From contig CAVTJL010000004.1 in the NCBI GenBank assembly GCA_963735065.1, forward strand, positions 1,736,001-1,800,000: DNA of 64,000 bases, given 5' to 3'. This DNA comes from CAVTJL01 sp963735065 (GTDB taxonomy: Bacteria > Pseudomonadota > Alphaproteobacteria > Geminicoccales > Geminicoccaceae). The notes beneath the pieces are model-generated. The model was not told where the DNA came from, searched no databases, and saw nothing but the letters and a program-made list of their open reading frames with translations. Positions 34,899 to 44,300 of the stretch are shown here, piece by piece (the stretch's first letter is position 1; every line of letters begins with the position of its first letter). Both the position numbers and the translations under genes were made by a program.

Positions 34899-36104
34899 AT
34901 GGTCAAGCTGTCGCGACGTCAGGCTCTTGGCGCCATGGCCTCGGCGGTACCGCTCGCCGCATCGTCGACGATGCTCTCGCGCATCGCCATGGCGGCCGGG
35001 AGCGAGCCGATCAAGGTCGGCTGGCTGGTGGCCCTTACCGGTGCGAACTCCGCGCCCGGCATCGGCTTCGACCGCGGCATCCACTATGCCGCCGACAAGA
35101 TCAACGCCGCTGGCGGGATCATGGGACGGCAGGTCCAGATCGTCACCCGCGACACGCAGGGCGACCCGACCAAGGCCGTGAACGCGGCGCTCGAGCTGAT
35201 CAACCAGGAGAAGGTGGTCTGCACGATCGGCCCGACCAACTCGGGCGAGGGCTTGGCCACCACGCCGCTGATTGCCCGCTACAAGATGCCGAGCTTCGTC
35301 TACGGCGTCGTCGATCAGCTCATCGATGCCAAGAAGTATCCCTTCGCCTATCGCGTGCTCCCTTCCAACAAGCAGTGGACCCTGGCGGGTCAGAACTATG
35401 CGCTCAAGACCCTGGGCCTGAAAAAGGTCGGGGTGATCGGCGATGCCACCGGCTACGGCACCGCCACCGTCGAGCTGGCCAAGAAGGAGCTGCATGACGC
35501 CGGCGCCGAGATCGCCTACTCGGCCCTGATCGACGCCAATCAGACCGACGTCTCGACCGACATGCAAAAGGCGCAGGCCGCGGGGTCAGAGGCGCTGATG
35601 ATCTGGTCGGACTCGGCGGGGCTCAACTCCCGCCTGATGAACGCCCGCGGCGACATGGGCTGGGACGTCCCGATGATCGGCCATCCGGCCATGGGTGCGG
35701 GGTCGGTCAAGGCGCTGCTGAAGAAGCCCGAGAACTGGGACAAGGTCTACATCATCGGCTACCGGTCGACGAGCTACGACAAGGACGGCAACCTGCCGAA
35801 GCGGACCCAGGCCTTCCTCGACGAGGTCAAGAAGACCGTGAAGGTCGACGACACCACCCTCTGGTGGGTCGCGGCCGGCTTCGACTCAATCAATCTCCTC
35901 AAGCTCGCCGTCGAGAAGGGCGGCTCGACCGACCATGACGCCATCAAGAAGGCGCTCGAGGCGCCCAAGGTGATCGAGGGCGTCTTCGGCGACTACAGCT
36001 ACACGGCGGAGCAGCACAATGGCTATCCGGTGGACGAGATCGCCATGAACGCCGCCAACTCCTTCCGCAACGGCGCCTACGACCTGGCGCCCGGCTACAG
36101 CTAG
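34899..36104 (+). CDS. Branched-chain-amino-acid-type ABC transporter substrate-binding protein
   Basis: A periplasmic ligand-binding protein (401 residues, LivJ/LivK superfamily). A Tat-type signal is visible (SRRQALGAMASAVPLAASS, with a hydrophobic stretch to residue ~33, AMAAG). The mature part begins EPIKVGWLVALTGANSAPG and contains the type I periplasmic-binding fold. The ATG at 34899 has GGGGAGGA upstream; the longer open frame is rejected because it lacks a signal. The ligand may be an amide, urea, aromatic acid or sugar acid rather than leucine, given the enolase-superfamily gene in the same operon. Confidence 0.9.
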   Translation: MVKLSRRQALGAMASAVPLAASSTMLSRIAMAAGSEPIKVGWLVALTGANSAPGIGFDRGIHYAADKINAAGGIMGRQVQIVTRDTQGDPTKAVNAALELINQEKVVCTIGPTNSGEGLATTPLIARYKMPSFVYGVVDQLIDAKKYPFAYRVLPSNKQWTLAGQNYALKTLGLKKVGVIGDATGYGTATVELAKKELHDAGAEIAYSALIDANQTDVSTDMQKAQAAGSEALMIWSDSAGLNSRLMNARGDMGWDVPMIGHPAMGAGSVKALLKKPENWDKVYIIGYRSTSYDKDGNLPKRTQAFLDEVKKTVKVDDTTLWWVAAGFDSINLLKLAVEKGGSTDHDAIKKALEAPKVIEGVFGDYSYTAEQHNGYPVDEIAMNAANSFRNGAYDLAPGYS

Positions 36105-36144
36105 GAAAAGAAAGGCACGAGAAGGCCAGGATGGAGCAGACGCG

Positions 36145-37002
36145 ATGATCCCCTCGATCGTCGTCGCCGGCCTGTCGATCGGCGCCGTCTACGCCATGAT
36201 CGGCATCGCCTACAACATCATGTACTCGACCTCGAAGGTGATGAGCTTCACCTCCGGGCAGCTCGGGATGCTGGGCTCCGTCTTCGGCGCCTGGTTCATT
36301 GGTGTGCTGGGCCTGCCGGCCTGGCTCGGCTTCGTCCTGGCCCTCCTCGTCGGCGCCGCCTTCGGCGCGGTGACCGAGCTCCTCGCCGTCCGTCCGGTGC
36401 TGCGCAGCATCGAGAAGCATCTCTACGTCCTCAGCACGCTGGCGCTGGCCTTGATGGTCCAGCAGCTCGTGGCGATCTGGTGGGGCACCGAGCCCCGCCC
36501 GTTCCCGACGCTCTTCGGCATCGGAAGCGGCCTTCTGGCCGAGAAGTACTGGCTGCCGGTCGCCGCCCTGGTCGTGACCCTGGTGGCGCTCGAGCTGCTC
36601 TACACGAGGACGCTGGTCGGGCGCTCCTTCATCGCCATCGCCGAGGACCAGCTCGCGGCGCGTGCGCTGGGCATTCCCGAGCGACGCATGCGCGTCCTGA
36701 GCTACATGCTGGCAGGCGTCGTCGGCGCCCTCGCGGGCTTTGTCGGCGGGCAGCTCATGCTGGCCTTCTTCGCCAACGGCGCCTCGCTCACCTTCTACGG
36801 CTTCATTCCGATCGCCATCGGTGGGCTCGGCAGCAATCGTGGCGCGCTCGTCGGCGGCCTGGCGCTCGGCCTGATCCAGCAGATCGCCAACTATCTCTTC
36901 GGCGGCAACCTCGTCGGCGTGGTGGCCTTCGTCGTCTTCATCGCGGTGCTGCTTTTGATGCCGCGCGGCCTCTTTGGCAGCGCCGAGCCCCGCCGGGTAT
37001 GA
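36145..37002 (+). CDS. livH: Branched-chain-type ABC transporter permease LivH
   Basis: A 285-residue inner-membrane permease with about eight hydrophobic segments. The opening SIVVAGLSIGAVYAMIGIAYNIMYSTSKV is typical of LivH. The coupling-helix region AIAEDQLAARALGIPERRMR lies near residues 167-186, and GGLGSNRGALVGGLALGL near the C-terminus. Its stop overlaps the start of the LivM-LivG fusion (ATGA). Confidence 0.92.
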   Translation: MIPSIVVAGLSIGAVYAMIGIAYNIMYSTSKVMSFTSGQLGMLGSVFGAWFIGVLGLPAWLGFVLALLVGAAFGAVTELLAVRPVLRSIEKHLYVLSTLALALMVQQLVAIWWGTEPRPFPTLFGIGSGLLAEKYWLPVAALVVTLVALELLYTRTLVGRSFIAIAEDQLAARALGIPERRMRVLSYMLAGVVGALAGFVGGQLMLAFFANGASLTFYGFIPIAIGGLGSNRGALVGGLALGLIQQIANYLFGGNLVGVVAFVVFIAVLLLMPRGLFGSAEPRRV

Positions 37003-38846
37003 GGACGCCCACCATGTCCACATCCGCGACCGGCGGGGCTGCCATGCCGGCCGCCGCGCCCTCCCGCAGGGGCGGCCTCGCGCTGAAGCTCCTGGGTATC
37101 CTGGTTGCCCTGGCGGCGCTCGTCATCCTGCCGACGCTCGTCAACGACTACTGGGTCCACATCGCCACGCTCGCCGGCGTCTACTGGATCCTCGTCGCCG
37201 GCCTCGATCTCGTGGTGGGCTATGCCGGCCAGCTCGCGGTCGGCTATGTCGGCCTGCTCGCGATCGGCGCCTACACCTCGAGCATCCTGTGCGACAAGGT
37301 CGGCCTCGACCCCTTCACGGGCCTCGTCGCGTCGGGGCTCTCGGGGGCGCTCTTCGGCTTTCTCGTGGGCCTGCCCTCGCTCCGGCTGAAGCACTTCTAC
37401 TTCGCCATGGCGACCCTCGGCTTCGCCACGATCGTCAGCCAGATAGCGTTGGCCTGGGGCAGCCTCACGGGCGGCGGCATCGGCCTCCTGGCCCCGGTCT
37501 TCCCGGCACCGCTCGACAGCCAGACGGGCTTTTATTTCCTCGTCCTGGCGCTTGCGGCACTCGCCACCTACCTGGTCTCGAACGTCGCGCACAGCACGCT
37601 CGGGCGCGGGCTGGTCGCGATCCGCGACGCGGAGGTGGCGGCCGAGGCGACGGGCGTGTCGATCTTCCGCCTCAAGCTCGGCATCTTCACCTTCAGCGGC
37701 GGTCTCGCAGGCGTGGCCGGGGCCCTCTTCGCCACGGCGCAGACCTACATCACGCCGGACGCCTTCACCTTCGACCTCTCCGTTCTCTTCTTCATCGCCG
37801 TGCTGGTCGGTGGGCGAGGACGGGTCCTGGGGCCGCTCATCGGCACCATCGTCCTGACCCTCTTGCCCGAGTTCGCCGCACCGCTCGTCAAGTGGTCGAC
37901 CTTCGTCTACGCCCTGCTTCTGCTCCTCGTCGTGCTGCTCGTGCCGGGCGGCATCGCGGACTTCCTCGAGCGGCTGATGGGCAGGCCGGGGGAGATCGAC
38001 CGCCTGGGCGAGCCCAGGCCGGAGCGCATCGCAACCGTGCTCGGCGTCGATGCGGGCGGCGAGAAGGTGCCGGGGACAAGGCGACGGGCTGCGCCTCCCG
38101 TCGTCCTCGAGGGCGTGATCAAGGCCTTCGGCGGTGTCCGCGCCCTCGACGGCCTCGATCTCGAGCTGAGGCCGGCCACGGTCCATGGCCTGATCGGCCC
38201 CAACGGCAGCGGCAAGACCACGGCCCTCAACATCATCTCGGGCTTCTATCCGGTCGATGGCGGCAGCATCCGGCTGGGCGACCAGGACATCACCACTGCC
38301 AGCGTGCAGCAGCGCGCGCGGCTGGGCATCGCCCGGACGTTCCAGGCACCGCGCACCGTCGGCGAGATCAGCGTGATCGAGAACGTCATGCTTGGCCGCT
38401 ACATGAGCGCCCGGGCGAGCTTCGGCGAGATCGCGGCAGGTGTCGGGCGCTACCGCCAGGACGAGCGCGAGCAGCGCGCCCTGGCACTCGCGGCGCTCGA
38501 GGCGGTGGGGTTGAGGGACTGGGCCGACGCTCGTGCCGATCGCCTGCAGCACAGCGAGCTGCGCTTTCTCGAGATCGCCCGCTGCCTTGCCATGCGCCCC
38601 GACTTCATCCTCCTCGACGAGCCGGCCGCCGGCCTTTCGGTCGCCGAGATCGACTATCTGGCCGATCTTGTCGCCGAGATGCGGCGGCTCGGCATGGGTG
38701 TGCTTCTGGTCGAGCACCATGCCGAGCTCATCTTCAAGATCTCGGATGCCGTGACCGTGCTCGAGTTCGGCCGTGTGCTGGCCCACGACCTGCCCGAGCG
38801 GATTCGGGTCCACAAGGATGTGGTCAATGCCTATCTCGGCGCCTGA
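36999..38846 (+). CDS. Fused LivM permease and LivG ATPase
   Basis: A single 615-residue chain. Residues ~35-320 form the LivM permease (WILVAGLDLVVGYAGQLAVGY, AIRDAEVAAEATGV); residues ~365-615 form the LivG ATPase. The ATPase has Walker A GPNGSGKTT, Q-loop ARTFQAPRTV, Walker B FILLDEPAAGLS and switch His in LLVEHHAEL. The ABC signature, usually LSYGQQR, reads LQHSELRFLEIARCLA here and lacks the conserved glycine. The start ATG at 36999 overlaps livH; ATG 37014 is an alternative. LivM-LivG fusions are known in Alphaproteobacteria. The odd signature suggests that LivF supplies the active site. Confidence 0.9.
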   Translation: MRTPTMSTSATGGAAMPAAAPSRRGGLALKLLGILVALAALVILPTLVNDYWVHIATLAGVYWILVAGLDLVVGYAGQLAVGYVGLLAIGAYTSSILCDKVGLDPFTGLVASGLSGALFGFLVGLPSLRLKHFYFAMATLGFATIVSQIALAWGSLTGGGIGLLAPVFPAPLDSQTGFYFLVLALAALATYLVSNVAHSTLGRGLVAIRDAEVAAEATGVSIFRLKLGIFTFSGGLAGVAGALFATAQTYITPDAFTFDLSVLFFIAVLVGGRGRVLGPLIGTIVLTLLPEFAAPLVKWSTFVYALLLLLVVLLVPGGIADFLERLMGRPGEIDRLGEPRPERIATVLGVDAGGEKVPGTRRRAAPPVVLEGVIKAFGGVRALDGLDLELRPATVHGLIGPNGSGKTTALNIISGFYPVDGGSIRLGDQDITTASVQQRARLGIARTFQAPRTVGEISVIENVMLGRYMSARASFGEIAAGVGRYRQDEREQRALALAALEAVGLRDWADARADRLQHSELRFLEIARCLAMRPDFILLDEPAAGLSVAEIDYLADLVAEMRRLGMGVLLVEHHAELIFKISDAVTVLEFGRVLAHDLPERIRVHKDVVNAYLGA

Positions 38847-39576
38847 GGCGGCAGGCGAGCCATTGCTCGTCGCCAGCGGCATCGCCGCCGGCTACGACAA
38901 GCTGCGCGTGCTCGAGCAGGTGGACCTGGTGATCCAGCCGGGCGAGATCGTGGCCCTGGTCGGCCCGAACGGCGCCGGCAAGACGACGCTCCTGCGCGCC
39001 ATCTCCTGCCTCATTCCCAAGACCGCCGGCAGCGTCCGCTTCGCCGGCAGGGACCTCACCCGGGCGAGCGCCCAGGATGCGGTCCGGGCGGGGCTCGTCC
39101 ACGTGATCGAGGGCCACAGGGTCTTCGCCCCGCTCTCCGTCGAGGACAACCTCCTGCTCGCCGCCTTCAACGTCCCTTCATCGCAGCGGGCCCAGCGGGT
39201 GAAGGTGGCGCTCGAGGCGTTTCCCGAACTCGCCGAGCGCCGCGGGAACAAGGCCGGCGCCCTCAGCGGCGGCCAGCAGCAGATGCTCGTGGTGGCCCAG
39301 GGCATCGTGCGCGAGCCGCGCCTCCTCATGCTCGACGAGCCGTCGGCAGGCCTGGCGCCGGTGCTGGTCGATCGTGTTCTCGACGTCGCCGTGGCCATGC
39401 GCCGCCGCGGCGTCTCCATCCTCCTGACCGAGCAGCTCGTCGAGAAGGCGCTCGGCGTCGCGGATCGCGTCTACGCCCTCGCACGCGGCCGCATCGTCCT
39501 CGAGAGCGACGCCGCGAGCGCCCGCGCGCCCGGCGTCCTCGAGCGCGCCTATCTCGGCGGCGCCGCCTCGCCCTGA
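38827..39576 (+). CDS. livF: Branched-chain-type ABC transporter ATPase LivF
   Basis: A 249-residue ATPase with Walker A GPNGAGKTT, Q-loop/HVIEGHRVFAPLSVEDNL (typical LivF segment), a complete signature LSGGQQQMLVVAQGI, Walker B LLMLDEPSAGLAP and switch region ILLTEQ, in which Gln replaces the switch His as is usual in LivF. It starts 20 bases inside the fused LivM-LivG gene, so all parts of the importer are tightly coupled. Confidence 0.92.
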   Translation: MPISAPEAAGEPLLVASGIAAGYDKLRVLEQVDLVIQPGEIVALVGPNGAGKTTLLRAISCLIPKTAGSVRFAGRDLTRASAQDAVRAGLVHVIEGHRVFAPLSVEDNLLLAAFNVPSSQRAQRVKVALEAFPELAERRGNKAGALSGGQQQMLVVAQGIVREPRLLMLDEPSAGLAPVLVDRVLDVAVAMRRRGVSILLTEQLVEKALGVADRVYALARGRIVLESDAASARAPGVLERAYLGGAASP

Positions 39577-39587
39577 AAGGCCCTTCC

Positions 39588-40697
39588 ATGAAGATCACCG
39601 CGGTCTCGACGATCCTCCTGAAGATCCCCTACACCAATGGCGGGCCGCCCCAGCTCTTCGGGGGCAAGCCCTGGACGGTCATGGACATCCTGCTCGTCCG
39701 TCTCGACACGGACGAGGGCATCACAGGATGGGGAGAGGCCTTCGGCCATGCCGCCATCCTCGGCACAAGGGCGACACTGGAATCGCTGATCGCTCCCGCC
39801 GTGCTCGGTGCGGACGCGACCGACATCAGCGGCCTGATGCACAGGCTGCACCAGGACCTGCACATCTTCGGGCGCAACGGTGCCGTCGTCTACGGGCTCT
39901 CGGGCGTCGACATCGCGCTTTGGGACATCGCGGGCAAGCGCGCCGGGCAGCCGCTCCACCAGCTTCTCGGTGGTGCCGGCCGCCGCGAGCTCACCGCCTA
40001 TGCGAGCCTCCTTCGCTACACCGATCCCTCGATCGTCGCCGCCAACAGCGCCCGCGCGGTCGGCGAGGGCTATCGGATGATCAAGCTTCACGAGATCGGC
40101 GTGCCGCAGGTCGCCGCGGCTCGGAGCGCCGTGGGCGACGCGGTCGAGCTCATGCTGGACACGAACTGTCCCTGGAGCGTGGCCGAGGCGCTCGACATGG
40201 TCGAGGCGCTACGGCCCTTCCGGCTGCACTGGCTCGAGGAGCCCGTCTGGCCGCCCGAGAACCACGCCGGGCTGGCCCGCGTCCGCGCCCAGGGCACGAG
40301 GATCGCTGCCGGCGAGAACGCCGCCGGGCTGCACGACTTCCGTCACATGTTCGAAGCCGGCGCTCTCGACGTGGCCCAGCCCAGCGTCACCAAGATCGGC
40401 GGCGTCACCGAGGCGCGCAAGGTCGCAGCGCTCGCCGAGGCCTTCGGGGTCCGCCTCCTCCCGCACTGCGCCTATTTCGGCCCCGGCTATCTGGCCTCGC
40501 TGCATCTCACCGCGGCCCTGCCAGAGGATACGCCGTTCGAGCGTCTCTACATCGACCTCGAGGCGAGCCCGTTCGGCGCATGGACCGAGGCCCGCAATGG
40601 CCGGGTGGCGGTGCCGCAGGCGCCGGGACTGGGCTGCGACCCCGATCCCGCGATCATCGAGCGCTACCGCTGCATGCCGGACACCGTTTGCCGCTGA
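39588..40697 (+). CDS. Mandelate racemase / muconate lactonizing family protein (enolase superfamily)
   Basis: A 369-residue acid-sugar or organic-acid enzyme. Metal ligands: Asp191 (MLDTNCPWS), Glu217 (WLEEPVW) and Glu243 (AAGEN). Acid/base candidates: Lys166 (MIKLHE) and the Asp261/His293 dyad (DVAQPS ... LLPHCAYFGPG), as in the mandelate racemase group. It begins 11 bases after livF and is the last gene of the importer operon. It probably acts on the imported compound. The exact reaction (dehydration, racemisation or cycloisomerisation) cannot be told. Confidence 0.88.
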   Translation: MKITAVSTILLKIPYTNGGPPQLFGGKPWTVMDILLVRLDTDEGITGWGEAFGHAAILGTRATLESLIAPAVLGADATDISGLMHRLHQDLHIFGRNGAVVYGLSGVDIALWDIAGKRAGQPLHQLLGGAGRRELTAYASLLRYTDPSIVAANSARAVGEGYRMIKLHEIGVPQVAAARSAVGDAVELMLDTNCPWSVAEALDMVEALRPFRLHWLEEPVWPPENHAGLARVRAQGTRIAAGENAAGLHDFRHMFEAGALDVAQPSVTKIGGVTEARKVAALAEAFGVRLLPHCAYFGPGYLASLHLTAALPEDTPFERLYIDLEASPFGAWTEARNGRVAVPQAPGLGCDPDPAIIERYRCMPDTVCR

Positions 40698-41399
40698 CCT
40701 GCCCGGCCCCGTCCTGCGCCAGCAGGCCGGCGGCCCCTCGGGCGGCGAGCGGGAAATGCTCTGCCTCGGTCCGTCGCCGATGGCGCAGCCGCGCCTCCTG
40801 CGGCCGGACGAGCGGTCGCTCGGCCCGACACGTCGGCAGCGCAAGCGACGCGACCAGGGCCCTCCCCGGCTTCACCGCGACCCCGCCGGCACCAACGGGC
40901 GTCGCGGTCGAGCCATGGTGCTGCAAAGCTGCCCAACTCCGCCTGTCGCCGATCGGCCATGTCGCGAGGATCGTCGCAAGAGGCGCAGCCACCGCGCCCT
41001 AAGCCGGTCAAAGCGGACGGCTTTCTTGGGGAATGTGGCACTGGGTGGAGGACGTACGACGCTCGTCGAGCAAGCCGGTCCAGGGCTCCCGAGCCCGGTC
41101 GCCCTACTGCGTGCTAACCCTTGCCGTTCGACTGTCACCGACAAATCACCTTAACCGGAAATGCCCTGTCCACGAGGAAGCCTTGAGGTTGACGTAGGCC
41201 GACACAGCAGGCAGCTTCCCTATCGGGAAGCCAGGAGCACGGCAGCTTTGTGCTCCCAAGGCGGTCCGTCGGTACGTCGTCGTCAACGATAAAGCCGCAA
41301 AGGGTTGCTGCGCCGGAACCGGACGCAGGCTCATTCGGCAGCCGCCCAGCCCCAGCCAAAGTGGCCCGTCCCGGGTGCCGCCAGGGAGCGAGGTGGAGG
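40698..41399. other. 702-base region without a convincing gene; two strong hairpins
   Basis: Open frames here on both strands are low-complexity Arg/Pro/Ala sequences that resemble shadow frames, and I see no conserved motif. Base composition becomes more mixed (lower GC) after ~41000 than in neighbouring genes. The last 190 bases hold two hairpins at 41214-41256 and the leader of the giant secreted protein. No transposase, tRNA or known riboswitch is visible. Confidence 0.5.
41214..41256 (+). promoter_or_regulatory. Tandem hairpins in the leader of the giant secreted protein
   Basis: The first hairpin, GCTTCCC-TATC-GGGAAGC (41214-41231), and the second, GGAGCAC-N9-GTGCTCC (41234-41256), are separated by two bases. 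Both have perfect 7-bp stems. No T-run follows. They could be a structured 5' leader or a terminator of upstream transcription; the role is unknown. Confidence 0.4.
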
Positions 41400-44300
41400 A
41401 TGACGCGTCTTTTCTGGACTGCTCTCGTGGCCTTGATGGCGCTCCTGCTGTCGGACGGGGCCAACGCTGCAGCTGATCCCTGCCTCTCGGGGCCCTGCGT
41501 CGTCGCCTATGGCGGGGGTCGCATCGCGGTCGACGTCGACGGCAACTTCAACGACCCGGACGACTGGGCAGCGACACCTGTCATCCTGGCGCTGATCGCG
41601 CGCAGGGGCCTGCAGAGCAGGCTGGTCCACTTCGACTACAACAACTCGCTGGGCCCGAACCTGGCGGACATGGCGAGCCAGATGCGGACGAGCGCGCTGT
41701 CCGGCGCGCAGAAGTTCGGCTTCAGCACATCCAGGTTCTTCGATTGCCAGAGCGCTCTAAGCTCGGCCATCGCCAGCCTCCAGGCGCAGATCAACGCCTC
41801 CTCCGCGACCGATCCGCTGTTCGTCATCGCCGCCGGGCCGATGGAGGTCCTGTGGCGCGCGCTCAACGGTTCCGATGCGAGCAAGCGGCAGTATGTGACG
41901 GTCATCTCCCATTCGCCCTGGAACGACAACCGCGTGGCGCCGCCCGACATGACGCACACCGCGTCGGACGTTCAGGCGCTCGGGGTGAAGTGGATCGAGA
42001 TCACCGACCAGAATGGCCGCCTCTATACGGGCTCGGACAATGCGCCCTGGCCCCACACCTACACGGGCACGGACTACACGCCCTGGGCATGGCTCAAGGA
42101 CGCCTCCGACGACCGCATGCGCTGGATCTACCAGCGGATGCTGGACGAGGGAAAGCCCGACATATCCGACGCGGGCATGGTCTATTTCCTGCTGAAGAAC
42201 GACCCCTACGGCACGCCCGACAAGCTTCGCCAGTTCTTCGGCGACTGGGTCACGCCCGTGAGCGCGCCCCCCTCGAACTCGGTGACCTCACTGTCGCTGA
42301 TGAACGCCGACACGAACAAGCCCATCCCGGGCTACGATCCTCTGCCCAACAACGCCAAGCTCGACCTCGCGAGCCTGCCGACCCGCAACCTCAACATCCG
42401 GGCCAACACCGACCCCTCCACCGTCGGCAGCGTGCAATTCGGCCTCGACGGCAACAGCAACTACACCACGGAGACGCAGGCACCCTACTCACTCGCCGGC
42501 GACAGCTCGGGCAACTACACGGCCTGGACGCCCTCGGTCGGCAGCCACAGTGTGACGGCCACCCCCTATAGCGGTGCCGGCGCCACGGGCTCGGCCGGAG
42601 ACGCGCTCACCCTCGCATTCACGGTCACGGATTCGACGCCACCTGCCGTTACCCAGACGGTCACCTCGCTCTCGCTGATCGACGCCGACACGAACAAGCC
42701 GATCGCCGGCTACGATCCGTTGACCAATGGCGCGAAGCTCGACCTTGCGAGCCTGCCGACCCGCCATCTCAACATCCGCGCCAACACCGATCCCTCGAGC
42801 GTCGGCAGCGTGCGGTTCGGCCTCGACAGCAATAGCGGCTATGCCACCGACAATGCCGCACCCTACGCGCTCGCCGGCGACAGCTCGGGCAACTTCTCGG
42901 CGTGGACGCCCTCGATCGGCAGCCACAGCGTGAAGGCGACGCCCTACACCGGCTCCAACGCCTCGGGCACCCCGGGTGACGCCAGCACCGTGGCGTTCAC
43001 CGTGACGGACTCGACGCCGCCTAGTGCCCCCCAGGCCGTGACCTCGCTCTCGCTCATCAACGCCGACACGAACAAGCCCATCCCGGGTTACGACCCGCTG
43101 CCGAGTGGCACGACGCTCGATCTGGCGACGCTTCCCACCCAGCATCTCAACATCCGCGCCAACACCGACCCCTCGACCGTCGGCAGCGTCCAGTTCGCCC
43201 TCGACGGCAATTTGGGGACGGACGATTCGGCACCGTATGCCCTGGCGGGCGACAGCTCGGGCAACTATCCCGCCTGGACACCGCCGATCGGCCGCCACAG
43301 CCTGACGGCCACGCCCTACACGGGCTCGAAGGCCTCCGGCACCGCCGGCAAGGCCATTACCGTCGCATTCTCCGTGATGGACTCGACGCCACCCAGCGCC
43401 GCCCAGGCCGTGACCTCGCTCTCGCTCATCAATGCCGACACGAACAAGCCCATCTCGGGCTACGATCCGATCCGAAATCGTGAGAAGCTCGATCTCGCGA
43501 GCCTGCCGACCCGCCATCTCAACATCCGCGCCAACACCGACCCCTCGACTGTCGGCAGCGTGCAATTCGGCCTCGACGGCAACAGCGGCTATGCCACCGA
43601 CGGTTCGGCACCCTACGCGCTCGGCGGCGACAGCTCGGGCAACTACACGGCCTGGACGCCCTCGGTCGGCAGCCACAGCCTGACGGCTACCCCCTACAGC
43701 GATGCAAACGGAAAAGGTACCGCCGGGACGTCGCTCACCCTCGCCTTCACCGTCTCGGACTCGGGCGGCAGCAGCCAGCCGCAGGCCGTGACCTCACTCA
43801 CGCTCATCAACGCCGACACGAACAAGCCTATCTCGGGTTACGACCCGCTGCCGAGTGGCACGACGCTCGATCTGGCGACGCTGCCCACCCGGCATCTCAA
43901 TATCCGCGCCAACACCGACCCCTCCACCGTCGGCAGTGTGGAGTTCGCGCTCGACCGCGCTTCGGGAACGGACAATTCGGCACCCTATGCCCTGGCGGGC
44001 GACAGCTCGGGCAACTACGCCGCCTGGACACCATCGGTCGGCCGCCACAGCCTGACGGCCACGCCCTATACAGGCTCGAAAGCCTCCGGCACCCCGGGTG
44101 ACCCCACCACCGTTGCGTTCACCGTGACGAACTCGACGCCGCCCAGCGTCACAGAGGCCGTGACCTCCCTCTCGCTCATCAACGCAGACACCAACAAGCC
44201 CATCTCGGGCTACGACCCGATACGGAACGGGACGACGCTCGATCTGGCGAGCCTGCCCACCCGGCACCTCAACATTCGGGCCAACACCGACCCCGCGACC

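Noticed and set aside
40597..41154. Open frames after the first enolase-superfamily gene
   Set aside because: One overlaps the true gene end and continues as Arg/Pro-rich sequence; no conserved motif or start signal.
41160..41399. Cyclic-di-GMP (GEMM) riboswitch upstream of the secreted protein
   Set aside because: The conserved GEMM core segments could not be found; only two simple hairpins are visible.
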